Source of the DNA: Cellvibrio sp.
Lineage (GTDB): Bacteria; Pseudomonadota; Gammaproteobacteria; Pseudomonadales; Cellvibrionaceae
DNA length: 15,067 nucleotides
Reading direction: 5' to 3'
NCBI GenBank assembly: GCA_021323495.1
Contig: JAJQJO010000058.1
Location: forward strand, 1 to 15,067
In this document: in pieces, positions 1-7,707 of the stretch
Layout: each line of letters starts with the position of its first letter
Numbering within the stretch: position 1 is the stretch's first letter
Position numbers and translations under genes: made by a program
The notes under the pieces: generated by a model
Told to the model about the DNA's origin: nothing
What the model saw: only the letters and a program-made list of their open reading frames with translations
Databases searched by the model: none

Positions 1-43
1 CCAAGTGGATTTTGCCCGGTTACCCAAAAAGGATCCAGAAAGA

Positions 44-1708
44 ATGACCTCCAATTTGCTCAATAACCCACGTAATTACAATCCCTACGATTTACTTCGT
101 ATTTACACTTACTATCGCACGCTGCTTGGCAGCCTGTTGTTATTGATGTTCCAGATCCAGTTTGCCCCCAAAGTATTGGGTAACGACAATCCCGACCTGT
201 TTCTGTATACCTCAATCGCTTATACCGCCATTAACTTTATGACACTGATCGTCATGTGGCGGTTGGAATACTCTCCTTCCCAGCGCAAGTTATTCGGCTC
301 ACTCTTAATCGATGTAATTGCGATAAGCCTCTTGATGCACTCCAGCGGCGGTGCCGTAAGTGGATTAGGTTATTTGCTGTTGGTGGCAATCGCTGCCGGT
401 GGAATTATGCTGCGCGAGCGAATTTCGTTTTTCCTCGCAGCCATCACCACGATTGTAGTAATCAGCGAGGGTTCCTTTCGTTTTTTGATTCTCACCCAGG
501 ATAATAAATCGCTCTTTGCTTCGGGCACACTCGGTGCGCTCGCGTTCCTCACCGCGTTATTATTTCAATATCTCACGAAAAAAATTCGCCTCTCTTATGC
601 AGAGGCCGAAGCGCAAGCGGTGCAGGCGGCGCACCTCCAAAAACTGGCGCAACTGATTGTCGAACGGATGCGCACCGGGATAGTGGTATTAAATAAAAGC
701 CTGGACATAAAACTCTGCAACCAGGCAGCACTCAAACTGCTCGGTGCAATCAATGACAATACCGAACGTCTGCGCCTGGATCGCTTCCCGGAGCTATATA
801 AAAAATACCAATCCTGGCAACGCAATCCAAATGATCATTCACCTTACTTGAAAATCGAGATCGACAGCATCACCGAGGCCAAGGTCAATTTTGCCTACCT
901 GGAGCCGGGAGGTTCCACCGACGTGTTAATTTTTCTCGAGGACGTACGTTCAATCAACCAACAGGCACAACAATTGAAACTCGCATCGCTCGGAAGATTG
1001 ACCGCCAGCATTGCCCATGAGATCCGCAACCCACTCGGCGCTATCAGTCATGCCAGCCAGTTACTCGGCGAGTCTGATGCGCTACCGGCCAGCGACCATA
1101 GGCTGCTGGACATTATCAATAACCACAGCAAGCGCGTTAATCAGATCATTGAAAATATTTTGCAATTGTCGCGCCGTCGCGCCGCCAAACCGACACAAAT
1201 TAACTTGCAACAATGGATTCCCGAGTTTGTTAGCGATTACAAATCCAGTAAAAGTAATGGCCATCAATTGAACATTCAAATACGTGAAAAAAATATTGGC
1301 GATGCGCACAGTGACTTTGATTACGACGATGCCAGCACAATCACCAACCTGAACGCCAAGTTTGATACCAGCCAACTACAGCAAGTGCTCACCAATCTTT
1401 GCGATAATGGTATTCGCTACAGTATTGCCTTGGAAGGATGCCCTGATCTGTGCATCCAAATTGGTCTGGACACCAACCAACAGCAACCCTATATTCGCGT
1501 AATTGATTTTGGACTTGGCATCAACGAAGAAAACAGCAAACATTTATTTGAACCATTTTTCACCACCGAAAATACCGGCTCCGGTTTGGGTTTGTATATT
1601 TGCAAGGAACTTTGCGAGGCAAACCAGGCGATTATTTCCTATAAACGCACCGAAAAAGGCGAGAGCTACTTTCACCTGCAATTAGCGCATCCGGAAAAAA
1701 TATCCTGA
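44..1708 (+). CDS. pilS: PilS-type sensor histidine kinase
   Basis: Inner-membrane histidine kinase that, in the PilSR family, phosphorylates PilR to control type IV pilin transcription. From the ATG at 44 it is 554 residues, close to Pseudomonas PilS. About six hydrophobic segments lie in residues 26-177, followed by a PAS-like region (about 198-300, with ERMRTGIVVLN). The H-box ASIAHEIRNPLGAISH carries the phospho-acceptor His325. The ATPase domain has an N-box around N451/N455, a G1 box DFGLGIN (488-494), an F-box LFEPFFTT and a G2 box GSGLGLYI. A stretch of about 25 acidic/polar residues near 415-440 looks like a lineage insert between the dimerisation and ATPase domains. The frame is open to the left edge and a GTG lies at position 5. 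I prefer ATG 44 because AAGGA sits 10 nt upstream and the N-terminus then matches PilS length. pilR follows after 27 nt, so the two are probably co-transcribed. Confidence 0.93.
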   Translation: MTSNLLNNPRNYNPYDLLRIYTYYRTLLGSLLLLMFQIQFAPKVLGNDNPDLFLYTSIAYTAINFMTLIVMWRLEYSPSQRKLFGSLLIDVIAISLLMHSSGGAVSGLGYLLLVAIAAGGIMLRERISFFLAAITTIVVISEGSFRFLILTQDNKSLFASGTLGALAFLTALLFQYLTKKIRLSYAEAEAQAVQAAHLQKLAQLIVERMRTGIVVLNKSLDIKLCNQAALKLLGAINDNTERLRLDRFPELYKKYQSWQRNPNDHSPYLKIEIDSITEAKVNFAYLEPGGSTDVLIFLEDVRSINQQAQQLKLASLGRLTASIAHEIRNPLGAISHASQLLGESDALPASDHRLLDIINNHSKRVNQIIENILQLSRRRAAKPTQINLQQWIPEFVSDYKSSKSNGHQLNIQIREKNIGDAHSDFDYDDASTITNLNAKFDTSQLQQVLTNLCDNGIRYSIALEGCPDLCIQIGLDTNQQQPYIRVIDFGLGINEENSKHLFEPFFTTENTGSGLGLYICKELCEANQAIISYKRTEKGESYFHLQLAHPEKIS

Positions 1709-1735
1709 TAAAAACTTAGCGACCCTGGAACTACC

Positions 1736-3142
1736 ATGACACAAAAACGCGCCTTAATTATCGACGACGAACCGGACATCCGCGAACTGCTGGAAATCAC
1801 CTTGGGTCGCATGCAAATTCTTACTGACAGCGCTGAATCCGTTGCCAGCGCAAAACAATTTTTAATGCGCAATCATTATGATTTATGTTTGACCGACATG
1901 CGTTTGCCTGATGGTAAAGGCCTTGAGTTGGTCGAGCTGATTCAGCAGCAGTTCCCCCAGCTACCGGTGGCGGTAATCACAGCGCATGGCAGCATAGACA
2001 CGGCTATCGAATCAATGAAAGCCGGCGCATTTGATTTTATTTCCAAACCGGTAGATCTACCAACGTTACGTAAGCTGGTCAATACGGCTATCGAATCCAG
2101 CCAGCTCACGCCACAACCGCTCGCGAAAGTGACGCCGATCATCGGTGAATCCAAAGCCATCCAGGATTTGATCCGCAGCATTGAAAAACTGGCGCGCTCA
2201 CAAGCACCGGTCTATATCAGCGGTGAATCAGGCTCAGGGAAAGAATTGGTCGCGCATTCGATTCACGATTTGGGGCCTCGCGCCAATAAAGCTTTTGTCG
2301 CCGTTAATTGCGGCGCAATTCCTCGTGAATTAATGGAAAGTGAATTTTTTGGCCACAAAAAGGGCAGTTTTACCGGTGCCCATCAAGACAAAATTGGTTT
2401 ATTTCAGGCCGCAGAAGGAGGTACTTTATTTTTTGATGAGGTAGCCGATCTACCGCTGGATATGCAGGTAAAATTGCTACGTGCTATTCAGGAAAAATTT
2501 GTCCGCCCGGTTGGCGCAGCTGAGGAGATTGCTACTGACGTTCGCATCCTCTGCGCAACGCATAAAAATCTGGAAATAGAAGTTAAAGAGGGCCGTTTTC
2601 GTCAGGATTTGTTTTATCGCCTGAACGTAATTCAACTTGTCGTAGCGCCATTGCGCGAAAGACGCGAAGATATAGCCCTGCTCACGCAGCACTTATTGCA
2701 TAAACTGGCTGCTGATATAGGCCTTCCCACCCCCGTGCTTTCTGCGGATGCGCAACACCTGCTGGAGAACTACCATTTTCCAGGCAATGTGCGCGAACTG
2801 GAAAACATATTGGAACGCGCTTTTACGCTATGTGACAGCAATCTTATTGATGCCCAGGATTTGCAGTTGCGTGGACAGGACCACTTGATTGATCATCCTG
2901 CCGACAAAACCTACCTAACCACTAAACCCCAAATTCGTGCAAATAATAGCACTGTAGACTATCCGGCGCGTTGCGCAGAATATTCATCGCTGGATGAATA
3001 CTTGCAGGATGTAGAAAAAGAAATTCTCTGTCATGCATTGGAGCATGCCAAGTGGAACAAGACCCTGGCAGCAAAACATTTGGGGATCAGCTTCAGGTCG
3101 CTGCGCTACAGGTTGCAAAAGTTGGGATTGGATGACGAGTAA
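1736..3142 (+). CDS. pilR: PilR-type sigma-54-dependent response regulator
   Basis: NtrC-family activator, 468 residues, partner of PilS; PilR switches on sigma-54-dependent pilin (pilA) transcription in relatives. The receiver domain (1-120) has the acidic pocket D10/D11, phospho-acceptor D54 in LTDMRLPDG, and K104 in SKP. The AAA+ domain (about 135-365) has Walker A GESGSGKE (163-170), the sigma-54 contact loop GSFTGA (210-215, with Ser as the second residue instead of the usual Ala), and Walker B LFFDEVADL (231-239). The last 30 residues form a Fis-type helix-turn-helix (NKTLAAKHLGISFRSLRYRL). A polar linker of about 40 residues (380-418) joins the two domains. The ATG at 1736 has a weak GGAA ribosome site 5 nt upstream, so translation may depend partly on pilS. 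All catalytic and DNA-binding elements are intact. Confidence 0.95.
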   Translation: MTQKRALIIDDEPDIRELLEITLGRMQILTDSAESVASAKQFLMRNHYDLCLTDMRLPDGKGLELVELIQQQFPQLPVAVITAHGSIDTAIESMKAGAFDFISKPVDLPTLRKLVNTAIESSQLTPQPLAKVTPIIGESKAIQDLIRSIEKLARSQAPVYISGESGSGKELVAHSIHDLGPRANKAFVAVNCGAIPRELMESEFFGHKKGSFTGAHQDKIGLFQAAEGGTLFFDEVADLPLDMQVKLLRAIQEKFVRPVGAAEEIATDVRILCATHKNLEIEVKEGRFRQDLFYRLNVIQLVVAPLRERREDIALLTQHLLHKLAADIGLPTPVLSADAQHLLENYHFPGNVRELENILERAFTLCDSNLIDAQDLQLRGQDHLIDHPADKTYLTTKPQIRANNSTVDYPARCAEYSSLDEYLQDVEKEILCHALEHAKWNKTLAAKHLGISFRSLRYRLQKLGLDDE

Positions 3143-3313
3143 CCTGCCCGCATCTATTAATAAAAAATTCCGAATGCGGCCAACACTATTATTTGGATCC
3201 CATGTTGCAAACCATAACCAAGCACAAAAGCAAAAAGAACTATCTGAATTTTTAAAAATCTATAAAAAATGCCCGCATCTTTCGAGGCGGGCATTTTATC
3301 AAGCATTAAAGAG
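3143..3313. other. Convergent intergenic gap, pilR / TonB operon
   Basis: This 171-nt AT-rich gap lies between the convergent ends of pilR and the TPR gene. It holds the terminator at 3266-3297 and an extra copy of one terminator-arm segment (TGCCCGCATCT) at 3145-3155. I see no coding region or RNA gene in it. Confidence 0.7.
3266..3297. terminator. Bidirectional intrinsic terminator
   Basis: The arms AAAATGCCCGC (3266-3276) and GCGGGCATTTT (3287-3297) are perfect 11-bp reverse complements around a 10-nt loop. On the minus strand the stem runs into TTTTTT, 17 nt after the TPR stop, a textbook terminator for the TonB operon. On the plus strand the T-run is shorter and the hairpin sits 123 nt past pilR, so it probably serves both converging units. 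Confidence 0.9.
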
Positions 3314-4690
3314 TTATTCCTGTTTAGAAAGAACTTCCATTCTTTCTTTCTCTTTTTCAGAAAAAGTAACCCATTGTGCCGCAAGTTTGGCACTACGAGC
3401 ATCTTTGCCGGCTTCTTTGAAGTACTTGATAGCTGTATCAAAATTTTTCAATTCAAATTCAGCTTGCGCAACAGTAATATTGGCATAATCAACTCGCTTA
3501 ATTCCGCCTTTTTGGAGTGCTTCGCGACCCCATTTGGAAGCTTCTTTAAACTTATCGTTAGCCAGATAGGCCTGAGCCAAACCGATAATCAATTCACCGT
3601 CAGTAGATTTCTCTGCAGCTTTTTCATATTCAGTTAAAGACTCTTTTGCGTTTTGCGACAAACGCAATGCATCAGCCAACAGCTTAAGATTTTTTGCCGT
3701 AGGCTCAATAATCTTATCGGTATAAATACCTTTTTTCAGCACCTTAACTGCTTTGTAAGGGACTTCCGCTTCAAAGAAGGAATAGGCCATATTGACGAGG
3801 TCTTTCTCGGTTGTTAATCCCCCCATCAAATAACATGTCTCAAGTGCATACAATGCATCGTTGGTACGATCCATTACACGATAAACTTGCGACAACTGCT
3901 TCCAGTACTGCGCTTTTGGATAATGCTTGATTAATTTTTCAAGCACAACCAAGCCATTTTTATAATCTTCTTTATCAAAATACAAACCACGCTGCAAAAC
4001 ATACCAGGATTCCGCCGGAACTTTACCGGCAGCCTCTTGCTTGCTTACAGCTTCGTTAATATTTAGCTGCGCATTTTTATTATCTTCAAGTTGATAATAA
4101 AGCGTTGAGAACATATAAGAGTCTTCAGGCTTAAGCGCATCAGCATATTCCGTCCACTTTAGCAAAGTATCCAATGCTTTTTGTGGATTATCCAATTGTG
4201 AATATAACTGCCCAACAATACGAATAGTCGACGCTTCAGTAGCAACCGGCATATTCGGAGTTTGCGCGAGCATTTTGTTAAAGCTTTCAATTGCTTTGGC
4301 GTAGTTTTCTTCGCCCAGGTACGCATAACCGGAATACTGATAAAGCAATACTAATTCATAAGCGTTTAATTTAGCTTTATTTGCCTCCAGCTCACCGAGA
4401 AGCTGCATTGCCTTTTTGGGATTAGGCTTGGTAGTTTCTTCCGGAGGTTGCAAATAGTTAGCTGCCTCAGTGATCTTCTTACCGAAAGATTCACTTACGT
4501 TCGGAAACTTACGTTGCTCACCGGCATGCTTGTTTTTTGCTTTTACCTGAGCGTTAGCTGTCGAAATTTCCACAACACCTGGAGCCACAGTATCGATTAC
4601 CTTACTGAGCAACAGAGGTGAAACAGCAATCACGCTTGCCAAAAATGTACGGCCCAGAGCAACTGAAACGGCAGGAAATACTTGTCTCAT
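3314..4690 (-). CDS. Periplasmic TPR protein of the TonB operon
   Basis: Last gene of the TonB operon, 458 residues. The N-terminus has a hydrophobic stretch (about 14-30) and an Ala-x-Ala site (STANAQ, about 43-48), so it looks exported to the periplasm; the export signal is longer than usual. The remainder is helical with several degenerate tetratricopeptide repeats, for example around YSGYAYLGEENYAKAIESF, LYSQLDNPQKALDTL, YKAVKVLKKG and AYLANDKFKEASKWGREAL. TPR arrays bind proteins, and a TPR gene ends the equivalent TonB2 clusters of Vibrio and Shewanella, so a scaffold role next to TonB/ExbBD is my inference; no catalytic motif is visible. The start codon follows the tonB stop by 11 nt. 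Its ribosome site AAGGGG overlaps that stop, which suggests translational coupling. The terminator follows directly. Confidence 0.88.
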   Translation of the reverse strand: MRQVFPAVSVALGRTFLASVIAVSPLLLSKVIDTVAPGVVEISTANAQVKAKNKHAGEQRKFPNVSESFGKKITEAANYLQPPEETTKPNPKKAMQLLGELEANKAKLNAYELVLLYQYSGYAYLGEENYAKAIESFNKMLAQTPNMPVATEASTIRIVGQLYSQLDNPQKALDTLLKWTEYADALKPEDSYMFSTLYYQLEDNKNAQLNINEAVSKQEAAGKVPAESWYVLQRGLYFDKEDYKNGLVVLEKLIKHYPKAQYWKQLSQVYRVMDRTNDALYALETCYLMGGLTTEKDLVNMAYSFFEAEVPYKAVKVLKKGIYTDKIIEPTAKNLKLLADALRLSQNAKESLTEYEKAAEKSTDGELIIGLAQAYLANDKFKEASKWGREALQKGGIKRVDYANITVAQAEFELKNFDTAIKYFKEAGKDARSAKLAAQWVTFSEKEKERMEVLSKQE

Positions 4691-4701
4691 TTCATTACCC
4701 C

Positions 4702-5328
4702 TTATTTCTGCATCTCATAGGTGAATTTGTTCTTCACCCCGGGAACTTCAACGGGCTTGCCATCCACAACTTTAGGTTTGTATTTAAATTTCAGCGCCGC
4801 TTTGACAGAGGCACGGTTAAATACAGTAGTCGGCTTGCCATCTTTAGTAATACATTGACTGTCAATCGGCACTGGGTCACGTGTAGTACCAGTTTCAGTT
4901 ACTGTATATACAACTGTGCAAAAACCCTCGATACCACGTGACAACGCTGTACTTGGATACTCAGGAGGAACTTTAACAATCGGAAGGTATTCACCTTCAC
5001 TAAATGCTAAAGAGCCTGAACCAACATCTATTCCAGCTTTAGCAACGGGCGCCGTCATATTAAGCGCTTCACCAGAAACATCAGGTGCATCAAACTCAGG
5101 CTCCGGCAATTCCGGCGGAGTTTCAGGCTCCTGTGGTTTTTCGGGCTTGGCGTCATCTAACCGGGTTTCAATTTTAGTGCTGCTCATACGAATATCAGGA
5201 ATCTTCACCGACTTTGAAGCATCAGGTGCTGCGAATTCCGTGTTTACCAAACTATTCATTAAGTACAGGAGGCCAAGTGTGACAATAACACCGAGTATTC
5301 CTGCTATGGCGACTTTTATAGGGTTCAT
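4702..5328 (-). CDS. tonB: Energy transducer TonB (TonB2-type)
   Basis: TonB carries proton-motive-force energy from ExbB/ExbD to TonB-dependent outer-membrane receptors. This protein is 208 residues, short like the TonB2 subtype. It has one N-terminal membrane anchor (about 5-26), a short Pro/Glu-rich spacer (around PEKPQEPETPPELPEPE), and a C-terminal TonB domain from VPPEYP to YEMQK. Two cysteines in the C-terminal domain (GFCTVVY and DSQCIT) could form a disulfide; related TonB2-type proteins seem to share them. The short spacer may explain why such systems also need the TtpC-like protein. It starts 6 nt after exbD with no good ribosome site of its own, so it probably depends on exbD translation. 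Confidence 0.92.
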   Translation of the reverse strand: MNPIKVAIAGILGVIVTLGLLYLMNSLVNTEFAAPDASKSVKIPDIRMSSTKIETRLDDAKPEKPQEPETPPELPEPEFDAPDVSGEALNMTAPVAKAGIDVGSGSLAFSEGEYLPIVKVPPEYPSTALSRGIEGFCTVVYTVTETGTTRDPVPIDSQCITKDGKPTTVFNRASVKAALKFKYKPKVVDGKPVEVPGVKNKFTYEMQK

Positions 5329-5334
5329 AGCTGC

Positions 5335-5739
5335 TTAGTTCTTCTCAGTAGATACACTTATATCGGTAATGCCAGCCTTGCGTGCTGCATTAGCAACATC
5401 CACTACAAACTTAAGGTCTGACTCTTTGTCAGCTTGAATAGACACAGATCCCTTAGGATTATCCGCACGCATACGCTCAATTGCTTGACGCACATTACGC
5501 GGATCTATTTCTTTCTTGTCCATCCAGACTTCATTATCAGCGCCAATTGCAATCAAGATACTGGCATTAGGTTTGTCTTCAGCTGTATTAGCGTCAGCTC
5601 TTAAAACCTCTTTACCAGTTTCTTTGATAAAAGTGGCCGTAACAATAAAGAAGATCAGCATGATAAACACAACGTCCAACATGGGCGTCAAGTCAATTGC
5701 CTGAGCTTCTTCTTCTGGCCTTGGGTTTTTCCTGCTCAT
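5335..5739 (-). CDS. exbD: ExbD biopolymer transport protein
   Basis: ExbD, 134 residues, is the proton-handling subunit that works with ExbB to energise TonB. It has a short cytoplasmic N-terminus, a single membrane helix beginning at the canonical IDLTPMLDVVFIMLIFF segment, and a periplasmic alpha/beta domain. D22 in that helix matches the proton-carrying aspartate of the family (D25 in E. coli). No truncation is visible. The gene lies between exbB, from which it is separated by a 53-nt gap containing a hairpin, and tonB, 6 nt downstream. The start is ATG at 5739 with a purine-rich AAAGAGA upstream. Confidence 0.95.
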   Translation of the reverse strand: MSRKNPRPEEEAQAIDLTPMLDVVFIMLIFFIVTATFIKETGKEVLRADANTAEDKPNASILIAIGADNEVWMDKKEIDPRNVRQAIERMRADNPKGSVSIQADKESDLKFVVDVANAARKAGITDISVSTEKN

Positions 5740-5780
5740 GAGACATCTCTTTCATACAGGTTGAAATTAGCTGTACTGCA

Positions 5781-5804
5781 ATGAACCATTTATTAATGGT
5801 CCAT
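5781..5804 (-). other. Hairpin over the exbB stop codon
   Basis: The arms 5781-5790 and 5795-5804 pair over 10 bp around a 4-nt loop, with one G-U pair in the minus-strand RNA. The structure spans the exbB stop (5793-5795). No T-run follows it, so it does not look like an ordinary terminator. It could affect mRNA processing or the exbB:exbD expression ratio. Confidence 0.55.
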
Positions 5805-6320
5805 TGTCAGATGGTCAGCAAATAAGGATTTTTCATTATCTGCTACACGATTCAAGTAAGTGCTCGCAAATACTCCGGATATCGCAGCAACCATACCAGC
5901 CATTGTGGGGATAGTAGCTTTTGATACACCACCAGCCATCGACTTGGCATCACCACCACCAGTGTTGGCAAGTACACCAAACACTTCGATCATGCCCGTT
6001 ACGGTTCCGAGCAACCCCATAAGCGGACACAATGCAACCAATGCAGTGATCATGTCGAGATTAGAGCTGATCTTGTCATCCATCCGAGAGATAAGTGCGG
6101 CGCGAATCTGATGCGCATTCCAAGACTTGCGTTCCTTACGAGACTCCCATTGAGCTAGTGACTGCTGTATATCGCCTTTCAGACTACCCTTGAAGTAGAC
6201 GAGGCGCTCAAATATGAGCACCCACATCCAAAGGGTTAGGGCTGCAATTGCATACATCAATATGCCGCCCTGGTCCAAAAAGGCTTCAAGGGTTCCTAAA
6301 GCGTCCGTCAAAGCCTGCAT
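5793..6320 (-). CDS. exbB: ExbB / TolQ-family proton channel (ExbB2-type)
   Basis: This 175-residue inner-membrane protein is the second ExbB-family gene of the operon. It has three membrane segments (about 18-40, 90-112, 136-157). TM2 contains the family motif CPLMGLLGTVTGM, and TM3 keeps a threonine (T139) matching E. coli ExbB T181. The position of E. coli Glu176 is lysine here (K134). It should form the stator channel with ExbD, driving TonB. The start ATG at 6320 is 10 nt after the ttpC-like stop. The ribosome site AGGAG overlaps that TAG stop (TAGGAG), a sign of translational coupling. It is shorter than E. coli ExbB and lacks its longer cytoplasmic tail. Confidence 0.93.
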   Translation of the reverse strand: MQALTDALGTLEAFLDQGGILMYAIAALTLWMWVLIFERLVYFKGSLKGDIQQSLAQWESRKERKSWNAHQIRAALISRMDDKISSNLDMITALVALCPLMGLLGTVTGMIEVFGVLANTGGGDAKSMAGGVSKATIPTMAGMVAAISGVFASTYLNRVADNEKSLFADHLTMDH

Positions 6321-6330
6321 GGTTTATCTC

Positions 6331-7707
6331 CTACTTGCCGTTACGCTCAGCGTTTTCCGCAATAATGCCGGTAGTCTGTTCATCAAGTACATGAATCACT
6401 GACTTGGCGCGACCATTAACCAATGTATGCATTAATACCATTGGGATAGCAACAACAAGACCTTGTACGGTGGTTACCAACGCAGCAGAAATACCACCTG
6501 CCATGTTCTTTGGATCACCCGCACCAAAGATGGTAATTGCCTGGAAGGTTGTGATCATACCGGTTACGGTACCCAGCAGTCCCAGCAGTGGACCTACTGC
6601 AGCAATAATCTTCATAATTGCCAAACCGCTTTCGATCGATGGGCGCTCTTTCAGAACAGCTTCTTCGAGTTTCAACTCCAAAGTTTCCGGATCAACATTT
6701 TTGTTTTCTTCAGCAACTTTCAACACGCGGCCCAGTGGGTTATTGGTGTTTGGCTTGTCGGATTTAAGCTGTGCTTTTACTTTGGCGCTCATTGCGAACA
6801 ACACCAACATACGCCAGAAGCCCAACAAGATACCGAAAATACCAACATAAACGATTACCCAACCGACCGAACCACCTTGATCAAGGTATTCCATAAACGT
6901 TGGCTTTTGAATCAATGCTCCAAGCAATTGGCCACCGAGAGGACCAGTCGGGTCAATACCAAGATCTACCACGCCACTTGTCGCCGATTGAAGCGCAGCA
7001 GCAGCAGAAAGCATTCCTGAATCAGGTTGACGCGCAAGCTCTTCAATTTTTCTGCCGTCGTAAGTCAGGTAAGTACCATTTGAAACCAAGTTGTATGTAC
7101 CAACACGAACAATCTCTTGCTCTGCTTGCTCACCATTTGGCTTTATTACAGTTGCGTTGAATTTCGCAACACGTCCGGTCTCAACCATTTCACGCTGGAC
7201 TTCATACCACAGACGCTCAATTTCCTCGATATCAGGAAGCTGGGTGCTGCCGTTCATTTTCTCGATCAAAGTATCAAGGAAATCGCCGCGATTTGGATAC
7301 TGCGCACTAACCAAAGAGGTTTCAAGAGTGGCGCGCAAATCACCAGCGGTTGAGGTCAAGTGACCAAAAAGTTCGCGCATTGAACCCAAGCGTTCATTCA
7401 ATTGAGCTTTTTTCTGCGTAACCAGAAGCTGCTGTTCGGCATACTTCTTTTCTAATGCAACAGAACGGTTCTCTTCCGCTTGGCGAGTGGCATTAGCTTG
7501 GGCCAACAAACCAGCCTGACCAGCTTTGTCACGAGCAAATTCGGCTTCACGTTGTTTATGCTCTGCAGACTCACTGATCTGGGATTTTTTTACCATATCC
7601 AACAATTGATCAAGTGTTTGCGCTTTCTCTTGAGCTACAGCAAAGCTGCTGCTCAACAGGCCAACAGTGGCAAGCATCAGGCAGTTTTTAACAAACTTCA
7701 TTTTCAT
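6331..7707 (-). CDS. TtpC-like protein: periplasmic coiled coil fused to ExbB domain
   Basis: A 458-residue fusion. Residues 1-25 are a signal peptide (cleavage near AVA-Q), followed by a charged coiled coil (about 30-115), a small periplasmic domain (about 155-225, with EIVRVGTYNL) and an ExbB/TolQ domain (about 270-440). The ExbB part has three membrane segments (281-305, 362-385, 408-430), the motif VGPLLGLLGTVTGM and TM3 threonines T412/T413. In Vibrio, TtpC (TonB2 complex protein C) is required for TonB2-dependent uptake and has this architecture. I infer that it bridges the ExbB-type motor and periplasmic parts of the complex. Its ATG overlaps the stop of the preceding DUF3450 gene (ATGA), showing tight coupling. 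A second in-frame ATG two codons later is an alternative start. Confidence 0.92.
   Translation of the reverse strand: MKMKFVKNCLMLATVGLLSSSFAVAQEKAQTLDQLLDMVKKSQISESAEHKQREAEFARDKAGQAGLLAQANATRQAEENRSVALEKKYAEQQLLVTQKKAQLNERLGSMRELFGHLTSTAGDLRATLETSLVSAQYPNRGDFLDTLIEKMNGSTQLPDIEEIERLWYEVQREMVETGRVAKFNATVIKPNGEQAEQEIVRVGTYNLVSNGTYLTYDGRKIEELARQPDSGMLSAAAALQSATSGVVDLGIDPTGPLGGQLLGALIQKPTFMEYLDQGGSVGWVIVYVGIFGILLGFWRMLVLFAMSAKVKAQLKSDKPNTNNPLGRVLKVAEENKNVDPETLELKLEEAVLKERPSIESGLAIMKIIAAVGPLLGLLGTVTGMITTFQAITIFGAGDPKNMAGGISAALVTTVQGLVVAIPMVLMHTLVNGRAKSVIHVLDEQTTGIIAENAERNGK

Noticed and set aside
5..43. GTG at 5 as the pilS start
   Set aside because: It gives 13 extra charged residues lacking in Pseudomonas PilS; ATG 44 has AAGGA upstream. 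The true start could still lie left of the window because the frame is open to the edge.
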